Program-made: the position numbers and the translations under genes | NCBI RefSeq assembly: GCF_016405885.1 | Contig: NZ_JAEKGC010000010.1 | Location: forward strand, 62,001 to 126,000 | Reading direction: 5' to 3' | Origin: Arthrobacter sp. MSA 4-2 | GTDB taxonomy: Bacteria; Actinomycetota; Actinomycetes; Actinomycetales; Micrococcaceae | DNA length: 64,000 nucleotides | The notes under the pieces: generated by a model | Told to the model about the DNA's origin: nothing | The model's database searches: none | Seen by the model: only the letters and a program-made list of their open reading frames with translations | Part shown: positions 13,267 to 20,774 of the stretch, in pieces | Position numbering within the stretch: the first letter of the stretch is position 1 | Layout: every line of letters starts with the position of its first letter

Positions 13267-14049
13267 TCAGCGCAGTGCCGGCGCTCCGGCGAGCCCTGCC
13301 CGCTCCAAAACGTATTCCGTCATCGGCACATACAGGACGGGCGGCACATTGTCGTCGAGGGGGACGGCCACCTCGAGCTGGCCTTCGGCTTCGGACACAA
13401 AGAGGCCGGGGTCGTTGCAGTCGGCGAATCCGAGTGCCGGCACGCCGGCGGCTGCGGCTTCTCCCGCCCAGCCGTGGTCGGCGACCACGAGCTCGGGTCC
13501 CGGCTGGCCGGCGGCGGCGAGGGACTCGAGCACGAGGCGCATCGGCTGCGGGTAGTGGGTGTGCATCAGGTTCCCGTGCTGGTGCCAGGCCAGGACCCCC
13601 TGGACCTGGCGGACGTCCCCCTCCCGGAACCGGATCCCGTGCGGAATTTCCATCACTTCGGCACCGGCCTGTGCGGCGGCCGACGCGAGGGCTGCGTGGA
13701 CCGGAAGGAGACCCCCGGGATGGCCTGTAGCGAAGAGGATGCGTTCCCCGGCCCGGACGGAGCGGCCCAGCCGGTCGGCGAATCGGTCGAGCGCGGCCAC
13801 GCACTTGGCGGCGTCGATGGTGTCCTGGCCGGTGGTGTGGGACGGGTCGGCGCTGGTGCCGACCTTCTCGTGCATCAGGGTGAGGACCTCCTCGAAGGTC
13901 CAGGGGTGCGTGGTGCGCACGCCGAACTCGAGGTGCTCATTCCCGTCGAGGAATCGGCGCATGTGGTCGAGGTTGTTCTCCCGCGGGGTGGCCACCTCCC
14001 CGGTGATGCGGACGGAATCGAGGTAGCTGGCAAGTTCTTCGCGGTTCAC
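13267..14049 (-). CDS. conserved actinobacterial protein, phosphatase-like (function uncertain)
   Basis: 260 residues. I recognise the protein as one conserved next to mshA in Arthrobacter-like genomes and commonly labelled phosphatase, but I see no catalytic signature that proves it. Notable stretches are RFLDGNEHLEFGVRTTHPWTFEEVL, GTSADPSHTTGQDTI, LFATGHPGGLLPVH and LVVADHGWAGEAAAAGVPALGFADCND. It has no signal peptide or membrane segment. It lies 23 bp after mshA and 12 bp before fhs. One idea is that it dephosphorylates the MshA product (the missing-gene step called MshA2 in mycothiol synthesis); this rests only on position and label. Confidence 0.6.
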   Translation of the reverse strand: MNREELASYLDSVRITGEVATPRENNLDHMRRFLDGNEHLEFGVRTTHPWTFEEVLTLMHEKVGTSADPSHTTGQDTIDAAKCVAALDRFADRLGRSVRAGERILFATGHPGGLLPVHAALASAAAQAGAEVMEIPHGIRFREGDVRQVQGVLAWHQHGNLMHTHYPQPMRLVLESLAAAGQPGPELVVADHGWAGEAAAAGVPALGFADCNDPGLFVSEAEGQLEVAVPLDDNVPPVLYVPMTEYVLERAGLAGAPALR

Positions 14050-14072
14050 CGTCCTATCCTAGGGCGGCCGGA

Positions 14073-15320
14073 TCACCGAGCCGCAACGGAGGAGAAGCGC
14101 TCCACGGCGGTGCGGTAGCTCTGGGCCGTCAGCAGGGCGGTGCGCTGCCAGCCAAAGGCGAGCGCATGCACGGCGGCACCGCGCCCGAGAGCCTCCCGGT
14201 AGGCGGTGTCGTCGAACAGCCTCTCAAGGGCGGCCGACCACCCCCCGGCGGAGTGGCCGTCAACGAGCAGGCCCGTCCGGCCGTCGCTCACGGCCTGGGG
14301 CAGCCCGCCCACATTGGCGGCGAGGACCGGCGTGCCGCAGGCCTGCGCCTCGAGCGCCACAAGTCCGAAGGATTCGCTGTAGGAGGGCATGACGACGACA
14401 TCGGCCGCACGGAACCAGTGGGCGAGCTGGGCGGCCCTGACCGGTGGGTACAGCCGCACAATGTCGTGGAGCCCGGCGTCATCGATCAGCGGCTGCAGCT
14501 TCAGGGCGTCGGAGCCGCTCCGGGAGCCGAGGATGCTGACGGTCAGGGGAATGTCGGGACGGCGCTCCACGAGCTCGCGCACGGCGGCCACCAGCACCTG
14601 CGGTCCCTTGAGCTTCTGGATTCGTCCCGCGAACACGACATGGAAGGAACGCTGGGGGAACTGCAGCAGGGACCGGGAGACCTCACGCGAGCCGGGATTG
14701 AAGGTTTCGAGGTCGACGCCGGGGGCCACCACGTCGATTCTCTCGGCGTGCGCCCCGTAGAGGGATTCCAGCTCCGAGGCCTCCGTCGAGGTGTTCGCGA
14801 TCAGGCGTGCGGCGCCGGAGACGACGGCCTGCTCACCGCTGACCCGCACCGGCGGTTCCGCCGTGCCAAGGTTCTTCATCCTGAGGTTCTTGACCTTCGC
14901 CATGGTGTGCATGGAGTGGACGAGGGGCAGTTTCAGCTTGCGCCCGACGGTCAGGCCCACCGTTCCGGACACCCAGTAGTGGGAGTGAAGCACGTCGACG
15001 CCGCCGCCGGCCAGGGCGCCTGCCACTTCGGTCAGGGCCGCCGTGAAGGTCCCGGTCAGCTGGGGAAGGGCTTCCTTCGGAAGGCGGTGGGGTGGACCGG
15101 CGGCCAGGTGATGCACCCGGACGCCGTCCGCCATCTCTTCCCAGGAGGGCCGCTCCTCGCCCGTCCTTCGGGTGAAGATGTCGACTTCGACACCCACCCT
15201 CGCCAACTCCAGCGCCACGGAACGCACGTAAACGTTCATGCCGCCGGCGTCACCGGCTCCCGGCTGTTCGAGGGGGGAGGTATGAAGGGACAACATCGCC
15301 ACACGTCTCACGGGGGGCAT
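14073..15320 (-). CDS. mshA: D-inositol-3-phosphate glycosyltransferase
   Basis: 415 residues from the ATG at 15320, which has a strong AGGAGG six to seven bases upstream; an upstream in-frame start at 15338 would add six residues and overlap that site. MshA joins UDP-GlcNAc and inositol 3-phosphate, the first committed step of mycothiol synthesis. The GT-B signatures are SLHTSPLEQPGAGDAGGMNVYV at the N-terminus, HSHYWVSG, VFAGRIQKLKGP and the C-terminal ESFGLVALEAQACGTPVLA nucleotide-sugar site. Its acceptor is made by ino1 at 10328. Confidence 0.93.
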   Translation of the reverse strand: MPPVRRVAMLSLHTSPLEQPGAGDAGGMNVYVRSVALELARVGVEVDIFTRRTGEERPSWEEMADGVRVHHLAAGPPHRLPKEALPQLTGTFTAALTEVAGALAGGGVDVLHSHYWVSGTVGLTVGRKLKLPLVHSMHTMAKVKNLRMKNLGTAEPPVRVSGEQAVVSGAARLIANTSTEASELESLYGAHAERIDVVAPGVDLETFNPGSREVSRSLLQFPQRSFHVVFAGRIQKLKGPQVLVAAVRELVERRPDIPLTVSILGSRSGSDALKLQPLIDDAGLHDIVRLYPPVRAAQLAHWFRAADVVVMPSYSESFGLVALEAQACGTPVLAANVGGLPQAVSDGRTGLLVDGHSAGGWSAALERLFDDTAYREALGRGAAVHALAFGWQRTALLTAQSYRTAVERFSSVAAR

Positions 15321-15416
15321 CGTTCCTCCTCTCCCCATGGTCCGCTTGCGACTAGCGTCTTGAACGATACAACGCCGAGGGACGCCTCCACATTCCTCCG
15401 GCCGGGAGGCCGGTGC

Positions 15417-15734
15417 TCACCGGATGTTCAGGAAGTGCTGGGGCAGGAGGAAGCGGTCCGCACTGTCGCGTGCGGATCCCGCCTCCGGGCCCTGGATCTG
15501 CTGCCAGCGGGCAACATTCCGCCGCAGCGCCCTGAGCGTACGCTTCACCTTCCGCTTCCGATGGAAGCCCGGCATGGCCGTCGAGCCCTGTCGGCCACCG
15601 AGGGAGGTGGGGCTGACCGCGTCGGATGGCACAGCGGGAAGGACGGTGAATGATCCGGACATGATGAATTGTCCAGCCTTGGGTATTTCAACATTCGACG
15701 GTAATTGGCCATAAAGGGATTGGGACTTTGACAC
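15417..15734 (-). CDS. small basic hypothetical protein
   Basis: 105 codons starting GTG at 15734 after AAGGATAACC, a modest ribosome site. I recognise no family. The first 25 codons have low third-position GC, while the rest has the GC-rich codon bias of real genes here. The middle is strikingly basic (FHRKRKVKRTLRALRRN), which suggests nucleic-acid or membrane contact. It follows the attenuator-like hairpin at 15790-15838 and precedes mshA by 97 bp. It may be a regulated gene or only a spacer frame; the antisense frame at 15424-15714 is open too, but has no ribosome site. Confidence 0.45.
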   Translation of the reverse strand: MSKSQSLYGQLPSNVEIPKAGQFIMSGSFTVLPAVPSDAVSPTSLGGRQGSTAMPGFHRKRKVKRTLRALRRNVARWQQIQGPEAGSARDSADRFLLPQHFLNIR

Positions 15735-15789
15735 GGTTATCCTTCGGCAAGGGAAATTAAAGGGGATAGAACTGGTATTCCGCGGCGCG

Positions 15790-15838
15790 AAAAAACCCCG
15801 GAGGGGCAGCGGAAAGAAGGCTGCCGTTCAGAGGGGTT
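15790..15838 (-). terminator. attenuator-like intrinsic terminator downstream of the 22-codon ORF
   Basis: Read on the minus strand, AACCCC (15838-15833) pairs with GGGGTT (15799-15794) and GGCAGC pairs with GCTGCC inside it, followed by a run of six T. A competing hairpin uses GGGGT (15848-15844) with ACCCC (15837-15833), which would occupy the terminator's 5' arm. Mutually exclusive stems directly after a short ORF are the layout of translation-coupled attenuation. Confidence 0.6.
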
Positions 15839-15877
15839 GGACTACCCCGGAAGGGGGCCGCGCAGGCGCAGGAGCTG

Positions 15878-15946
15878 CTAGTGGCCGCGGATGACGAAGG
15901 TCGGATTGGGTCCGCGGGTCAGAAGGCCGCTCGACATGTTATTCAC
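15878..15946 (-). CDS. 22-residue leader peptide candidate
   Basis: GTG start at 15946 with a near-perfect AGGAGGT eight bases upstream, the strongest ribosome site in this part of the window. The predicted peptide is V(M)NNMSSGLLTRGPNPTFVIRGH, ending in TAG. Forty bases later come overlapping antiterminator/terminator stems (15790-15848). The C-terminal TFVIRGH has hydrophobic then R-x-H residues, loosely like ribosome-stalling peptides such as the IFVI of Erm leaders; this likeness is inference. It could instead be a tiny secreted or modified peptide. No similar peptide is known to me. Confidence 0.5.
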   Translation of the reverse strand: MNNMSSGLLTRGPNPTFVIRGH

Positions 15947-16079
15947 AATTCCTACCTCCTGTCCGAAAGATAACCAATAGAACCGTAGGCCCTGGCCCTC
16001 TCTGGGGAATGTCCCGGAGGACCAGTGGCTCAACAGTCAATCTACCCCATGCGGCGGCGCCGGCATAGGGGTCGAACTA

Positions 16080-16111
16080 ATTAATTCTAAAATTTTTCGG
16101 TTTATTTCGCC
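16080..16111. other. AT-rich block upstream of the leader peptide unit
   Basis: A run of A/T-rich sequence (read on the minus strand AAATAAACC, AAAAATTTTAGAATTAATTAG) stands out in GC-rich DNA. It follows the phosphatase stop codon directly and lies about 140 bp before the 22-codon ORF, so it could be an UP-type or AT-hook promoter element for that unit. I do not see a convincing -35/-10 pair. Confidence 0.4.
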
Positions 16112-16762
16112 CTAGAGATTCCACTGAACAATGGCGGGGGTGTGCTTATCCCAGCCCAGGGAGCAGACAGCCGCCGTGCCCAGCACGAACCGCCGCCCCT
16201 CCACCGGAGCGAACTCCAGCCAGCGGGCAGCCACCACGCGGAGGAAATGTCCGTGTGCCACCAGCAGGGCGTTCTGCACCGGCGGAGCATCAGGGTCTTG
16301 ATCCGCCGGGGTGTGGCAGCCGGCCTGGACGCGCGAGATGATGCGGTCGGCCCGTGCCGCAACCTGCTCAAGGGTCTCTCCGTTGGGGGCGCCGTCCTTC
16401 CAGATCAGGTAGTCGGGGTTCTCCCGGCGCACCTGGGCGCTGTTGCGGCCCTCGTTGTCCCCGTAATCCCATTCGTGGGCGTGCGGAACGATCTCGGGTT
16501 TGGGGAATCCGGCCAGCTCTGCGGTCCGGACGGCACGCTGGAGGGGTGAGCTCATCACCAGGTCGAATTCGATGCCGGCGAGGTGCCGCTTGGCCTCAAG
16601 CGCCTGCTCCTCACCGTACGGCGTCAGCGGCAGGTCCGTGAGACCTGTGTAGTTTCCGTCCCGGGACCACTCGGTCTCGCCGTGGCGTAGCAGCCACAGC
16701 CGCGGCAGCGGGGTGCCTGCGGGGGTGGGATCGGGCTGGGCTGCCCCTGAGAGCGGACTCAT
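16112..16762 (-). CDS. histidine phosphatase family protein
   Basis: 216 residues with the phosphohistidine motif LLRHGETEW at about residues 24-32 and the partner His in LLVAHGHFLRV near residue 170. The two Arg-His pockets define the phosphoglycerate-mutase-like phosphatase branch. Substrate is not evident; related actinobacterial enzymes act on sugar or nucleotide phosphates. The start ATG at 16762 overlaps the stop of the CCA-adding enzyme gene by four bases (ATGA), a sign of translational coupling. Confidence 0.92.
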   Translation of the reverse strand: MSPLSGAAQPDPTPAGTPLPRLWLLRHGETEWSRDGNYTGLTDLPLTPYGEEQALEAKRHLAGIEFDLVMSSPLQRAVRTAELAGFPKPEIVPHAHEWDYGDNEGRNSAQVRRENPDYLIWKDGAPNGETLEQVAARADRIISRVQAGCHTPADQDPDAPPVQNALLVAHGHFLRVVAARWLEFAPVEGRRFVLGTAAVCSLGWDKHTPAIVQWNL

Positions 16763-18201
16763 AGTGTCTCCTTTGATTCAGGTTGGTGTGACCACCAGCT
16801 GCGGAGCCGGGCCTCGGCGGTTGCCGGGTCCAACGGTCCGTGTTCCATGCGCTCCTCGAGGAGATAGCGGTAGGCGCGCCCCACCACCGGGCCAGGTGTT
16901 ATTCCGAGGAGGGCCATGATCTGCGCGCCGTCAAGGTCGGGGCGGATCATGGCAAGTTCTTCCTGTTCGGCCAGAGCGGAGATGCGGGCCTCAAGGTCGT
17001 CGTAGGCGAAGGCAAGCCGTTCCACCTGGCGCCGGTTGCGCGTTGTCACATCCGAGCGGACCAGCCGGTGGAGCCGCTCCAGCAGCGGCCCCGCATCGGT
17101 CACATAACGGCGCACGGCTGAATCGGTCCAGCCGGCCTCACCGTAGCCGTAGAACCGCATGTGCAGTTCGACGAGGCGGGACACGGCCTTGATGGTGTCG
17201 TTGTCGAAGCGCAGCGCGCGCATGCGGCGGGCGGCCAGCTTCGCGCCTACCGCGTCGTGGTGGCGGAAGCTGACGGCGTTTCCGGGGCCGAACTTCCGGG
17301 TGGCCGGCTTCCCGATGTCATGGAGCAGCGCTGCGAAGCGCAGCACGAAGTCCGGTCCCGGAACGGACCCGTCTTCGTCGGTCTCCAGCGCGCAGGCCTG
17401 CTCGAGGACGGTGAGGGAGTGCCGGTAGACGTCCTTGTGCCGGTGATGTTCGTCGATCTCGAGCCGCAGCGCGGACACCTCGGGAAGCACGTGATCGGCC
17501 AGTCCCGTCTCGACGAGGAGGTCGATGCCGCGGACGGGAGCGCGGCCGTTAATCAGCTTGACGAGTTCGTCCCGAATCCGTTCGGCCGAGATGATTCCGA
17601 TCCGCTCCGCCATGGCCGTCATCGCCTCGGCCACCTCCGGGGCGACGCTCACTCCGAGCTGGGAGGCGAAGCGGGCCGCGCGCATCATCCTCAGCGGATC
17701 GTCGGAGAACGACGACGACGGCGCGCCCGGGGTGCGCAGGACGCCGGCGTGCAGATCCTTCACCCCGCCGAAGGGGTCGACGAGCTCCATCGCCGGAAGG
17801 GTCAGGGCCATCGCGTTGATGGTGAAGTCGCGCCGGAGCAGGTCCTCCTCGAGGTTCGAACCGAAGGCCACGGACGGGTTCCTTGAACGAGGGTCATACG
17901 CGTCGGCGCGGTAGGTCGTGATTTCGATCTGGTGGGAGCCCCGGCGCAGCCCGATGGTGCCGAAGGCCCGCCCGATCTCCCAGTGGGCGTCCGCCCAACC
18001 GCGGATCACGGCGAGGGTCTGGTCCGGATCGGCATTGGTGGTGAAGTCGAGGTCCGGGGAGGTCCGGCCCAGGAAAAGGTCGCGGACCGGTCCCCCGACC
18101 AGTGAAAGTTCGTAGCCGGCTTGGCTGAAGAGCTCTCCCAGCTCGGTGACGACCGGCGGGAGCGGCGTGGTCAGGGTCGATTTGTCCAACGGGTGCACCA
18201 T
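16759..18201 (-). CDS. cca: CCA tRNA nucleotidyltransferase
   Basis: 480 residues. Adds or repairs the 3' CCA of tRNAs. The class II nucleotidyltransferase signature LSLVGGPVRDLFLGRTSPDLDFTT (about residues 34-57) supplies the GGxVRD loop and metal-binding DLD. RRDFTINAMAL and the DDPLRMMRAARFASQL NTP-selection motif follow, then a C-terminal HD domain with LLHDIGKPATR. At the standard actinobacterial position (pcnA) next to the NUDIX gene and murJ, which are divergent. Two of the tRNAs in the window lack encoded CCA and would need it. Confidence 0.96.
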   Translation of the reverse strand: MVHPLDKSTLTTPLPPVVTELGELFSQAGYELSLVGGPVRDLFLGRTSPDLDFTTNADPDQTLAVIRGWADAHWEIGRAFGTIGLRRGSHQIEITTYRADAYDPRSRNPSVAFGSNLEEDLLRRDFTINAMALTLPAMELVDPFGGVKDLHAGVLRTPGAPSSSFSDDPLRMMRAARFASQLGVSVAPEVAEAMTAMAERIGIISAERIRDELVKLINGRAPVRGIDLLVETGLADHVLPEVSALRLEIDEHHRHKDVYRHSLTVLEQACALETDEDGSVPGPDFVLRFAALLHDIGKPATRKFGPGNAVSFRHHDAVGAKLAARRMRALRFDNDTIKAVSRLVELHMRFYGYGEAGWTDSAVRRYVTDAGPLLERLHRLVRSDVTTRNRRQVERLAFAYDDLEARISALAEQEELAMIRPDLDGAQIMALLGITPGPVVGRAYRYLLEERMEHGPLDPATAEARLRSWWSHQPESKETL

Positions 18202-18350
18202 AGTCCCTTAAGCGTGCCAGATCGGGGGCCAAAATCCATGTCGGGGCCGCCCGCCGCCCCCGCTCCGGCCCGCCGGCGGCCCTATCCGGTCCGGCCCGTC
18301 CGGCCCGCCGTCGTCATTGCCCGCCGTTAAAGATCGTTAGAGTGGTCTGC

Positions 18351-18881
18351 ATGGACCGACCCGTTCCAAGTGCACCTAAACGCACCCCGTTGACAGTGTC
18401 AATGGGAAGCCCGGGCACGCCTGCACCGCAGCACCAGCTGCCCACGGTGGAGGAGGTGTCTGCGGGCGGGATCGTCGTGGACACTACCAGCGGGACCCTG
18501 AATGTCGCGATCATCGCACGCCTGAACCGCGGCGGCAGGCTGGAATGGTGCCTCCCCAAGGGCCATCCCGAGAACCAGGAAGACAGCGAGCAGGCGGCGG
18601 TCCGCGAGATCGAGGAAGAGACCGGTATCCGCGGGGACATCGTCACTGCGCTGGGGAGCATCGACTACTGGTTCACTGTCAGCGGACACCGGGTGCACAA
18701 GACGGTTCACCACTTCCTCCTGGTCGCCACCGGCGGACACCTGACCATCGAGAACGATCCGGACCATGAGGCGGTCGACGTCGCATGGGTGCCCCTTGAC
18801 GAGCTGGGGCGGAAACTTTCGTTCCCCAACGAACGGCGCATCGCGGATCTGGCCCGCGAGGTCCTGCCCAATTACCTCTGA
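18351..18881 (+). CDS. NUDIX hydrolase
   Basis: About 176 residues from ATG at 18351 (a GTG at 18342 is also in frame; neither has a clear ribosome site, so a leaderless start is possible). The Nudix box reads GHPENQEDSEQAAVREIEEETGI, matching Gx5Ex7REUxEExGU. It holds the position of mutT4 next to cca and murJ in actinobacteria. Likely hydrolyses a nucleoside diphosphate derivative; the exact substrate cannot be assigned. murJ begins 34 bp after its stop. Confidence 0.93.
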   Translation: MDRPVPSAPKRTPLTVSMGSPGTPAPQHQLPTVEEVSAGGIVVDTTSGTLNVAIIARLNRGGRLEWCLPKGHPENQEDSEQAAVREIEEETGIRGDIVTALGSIDYWFTVSGHRVHKTVHHFLLVATGGHLTIENDPDHEAVDVAWVPLDELGRKLSFPNERRIADLAREVLPNYL

Positions 18882-18915
18882 CGCACCGCGTCACGCAAGG
18901 AGACGAACGTTCTCA

Positions 18916-20691
18916 ATGTCCGAAAGCAACACAGCCTCGATCCCGGTGCAGGACACCGGCGTGCTGGCCGGGCGCACCCAGCGCCGTCCTGACGGCGCGG
19001 CCGCGGGACGGAACGGCGACGCCGCATCCGGTGGCAGCGGCACGGCAGAAGACACCACTGCCCGCTCCAGCGCCATCATGGCCGCCGGAACCCTTGTCTC
19101 GAGGTTTCTCGGCCTGATCCGCGTCGCGCTGCTTGCCACGGCGATCGGCACCCTAGGCCAGGTCTCCGACCTGTTTCCTGCGGCCAACAACCTGCCCAAC
19201 TTCATCTACCTGATGGTCGCCGGCGGCGTCTTCAACGCCGTCCTGGTCCCGCAGATCATTAAGGCAAGCCGCAAGGAGGACCGGGGGGCGGACTACATCA
19301 GCCGCCTCATCACCCTTGCGGCCTGCGGGCTGCTGGTCCTGACGGTCCTGGCGACGCTCGCCGCCCCCTTCATCGCGGACCTCGTAAGCAACGTCTCCGG
19401 TGCCCGTCTGGCCCTCGTGACCACCTTTGCCTACTGGTGTCTGCCGCAGATCTTCTTCTACGGGCTGTACGCCATCATCGGCCAGGTGCTCAACGCGAAC
19501 GGCTCGTTCGGCCCCTATACCTGGGCGCCCGTGGTCAACAACGTCATCTCCATCGGCTTCCTCACCGCCTTCATCGTGGTCCTGGGCCCGGAAAGCACCG
19601 CCGGGCACACGCCGGAGAACTGGACGCTCACCCACACCCTCCTGCTGGCCGGCGGCACCACCCTCGGCATCGTCGTTCAGGCGCTTGTGCTGTTTCTCCC
19701 GCTGAGGAGGCTGGGCCTGGGTTTGAGCCCCCGGTTTGGGTGGCGGGGCGTCGGCTTCGGCCAGACCGGAAAGCTCGCCTCGGTCACCATCATCACCATG
19801 CTGGTCGGCAACGGCCTGTACCTGGTGAACCAGTGGGTGGCTACCATCGCCACCGAGGCCCGCGCCGGCTACGCCAACCGCACCCCGCCCCAGCCGATTG
19901 CGGGTCTGGCGAACCTTGAGATCGGCTCGCTGGTCTATGTCCTTCCCCACTCCGTCATCGCCGTCTCCCTTGCCACAGTTCTGTTCAACCAGCTCGCGGC
20001 AGCGCACGCCGACGGCAACGTCGCGGCGCTCAGGGACACGCTCTCCCGCGGGCTGCGCACGATCGGGGTGGCCACGGTGTTCGGAGCCGCGGCCCTGCTC
20101 ACCCTGGCCGTACCGCTGGGGATGCTTTTCAGCGGCGGATCCCAGGCGAGCGGCGCGATCAACGCGGTGATCATCGCGCTGCTGGCCCTGGGCGCGCCGT
20201 TCCTTAGCGCGAACTTCTTCCTCAACCGGGTGTTCTACGCACGGGAGGACGTCGTCACCCCGCTGAAGATCCAGCTGATCCTCTCGGTGCTGGGAGTCGC
20301 TCTCGCCCTCACCGCCGGTGCCTTCCGGCCCGACCTGATCGTGCCGATGCTCGCGGTGGGGTACTCGGTGGGCAATGTGGTGGCGGTGGCCGTGACCCAC
20401 TTCTTCCTTCGACGGACCATTGGCAGTTACGGTGCCGGGCATATCTTCGACGTCCATGTCCGGCTCACCCTCGCCGGGATCGCCGCCGCCGTCGGCGGCT
20501 CGGCCCTTCTCTGGCTGGCGGGCGCATACCGGCCGGACGGATTCGTCTGGCAGTCGGTGCTGCACTCGACCGCCGTCCTCATTGTCGGCGGCACGGTGAT
20601 GGTCCTGATCTACCTTGCAGCGCTGAAGGCCCTGAAGGTCAGCGAGCTCAGCGAATTCCTTTCCCCGCTGCTCGCCCGGTTTAAGCGGTGA
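18916..20691 (+). CDS. murJ: lipid II flippase MurJ
   Basis: 591 residues with a polar N-terminal tail of about 55 residues and then some 14 hydrophobic segments. MurJ flips lipid II across the membrane for peptidoglycan synthesis. GTLVSRFLGLIRVALLATAIG and the later LPNFIYLMVAGGVFNAVLVPQ are the MurJ hallmark stretches. The ATG at 18916 is in the first possible frame position; an AAGGAG lies 15 bases upstream, further than usual. Unlike the mycobacterial MviN, this protein stops after the membrane domain; the pseudokinase-like part is a separate gene just downstream. Confidence 0.95.
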   Translation: MSESNTASIPVQDTGVLAGRTQRRPDGAAAGRNGDAASGGSGTAEDTTARSSAIMAAGTLVSRFLGLIRVALLATAIGTLGQVSDLFPAANNLPNFIYLMVAGGVFNAVLVPQIIKASRKEDRGADYISRLITLAACGLLVLTVLATLAAPFIADLVSNVSGARLALVTTFAYWCLPQIFFYGLYAIIGQVLNANGSFGPYTWAPVVNNVISIGFLTAFIVVLGPESTAGHTPENWTLTHTLLLAGGTTLGIVVQALVLFLPLRRLGLGLSPRFGWRGVGFGQTGKLASVTIITMLVGNGLYLVNQWVATIATEARAGYANRTPPQPIAGLANLEIGSLVYVLPHSVIAVSLATVLFNQLAAAHADGNVAALRDTLSRGLRTIGVATVFGAAALLTLAVPLGMLFSGGSQASGAINAVIIALLALGAPFLSANFFLNRVFYAREDVVTPLKIQLILSVLGVALALTAGAFRPDLIVPMLAVGYSVGNVVAVAVTHFFLRRTIGSYGAGHIFDVHVRLTLAGIAAAVGGSALLWLAGAYRPDGFVWQSVLHSTAVLIVGGTVMVLIYLAALKALKVSELSEFLSPLLARFKR

Positions 20692-20774
20692 GGGAACTGA
20701 CGCCGTAACCCGGGGAACAGGCGGTCGACCGGTAGCATGGGTAAAAATCAGCCAGCTTGCAGCGGGAGGAACAC

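Noticed and set aside
15424-15714. 96-codon plus-strand ORF opposite the small basic ORF
   Set aside because: No ribosome site and Cys/Trp/Arg-rich composition typical of an antisense shadow; the minus frame has better bias and start.
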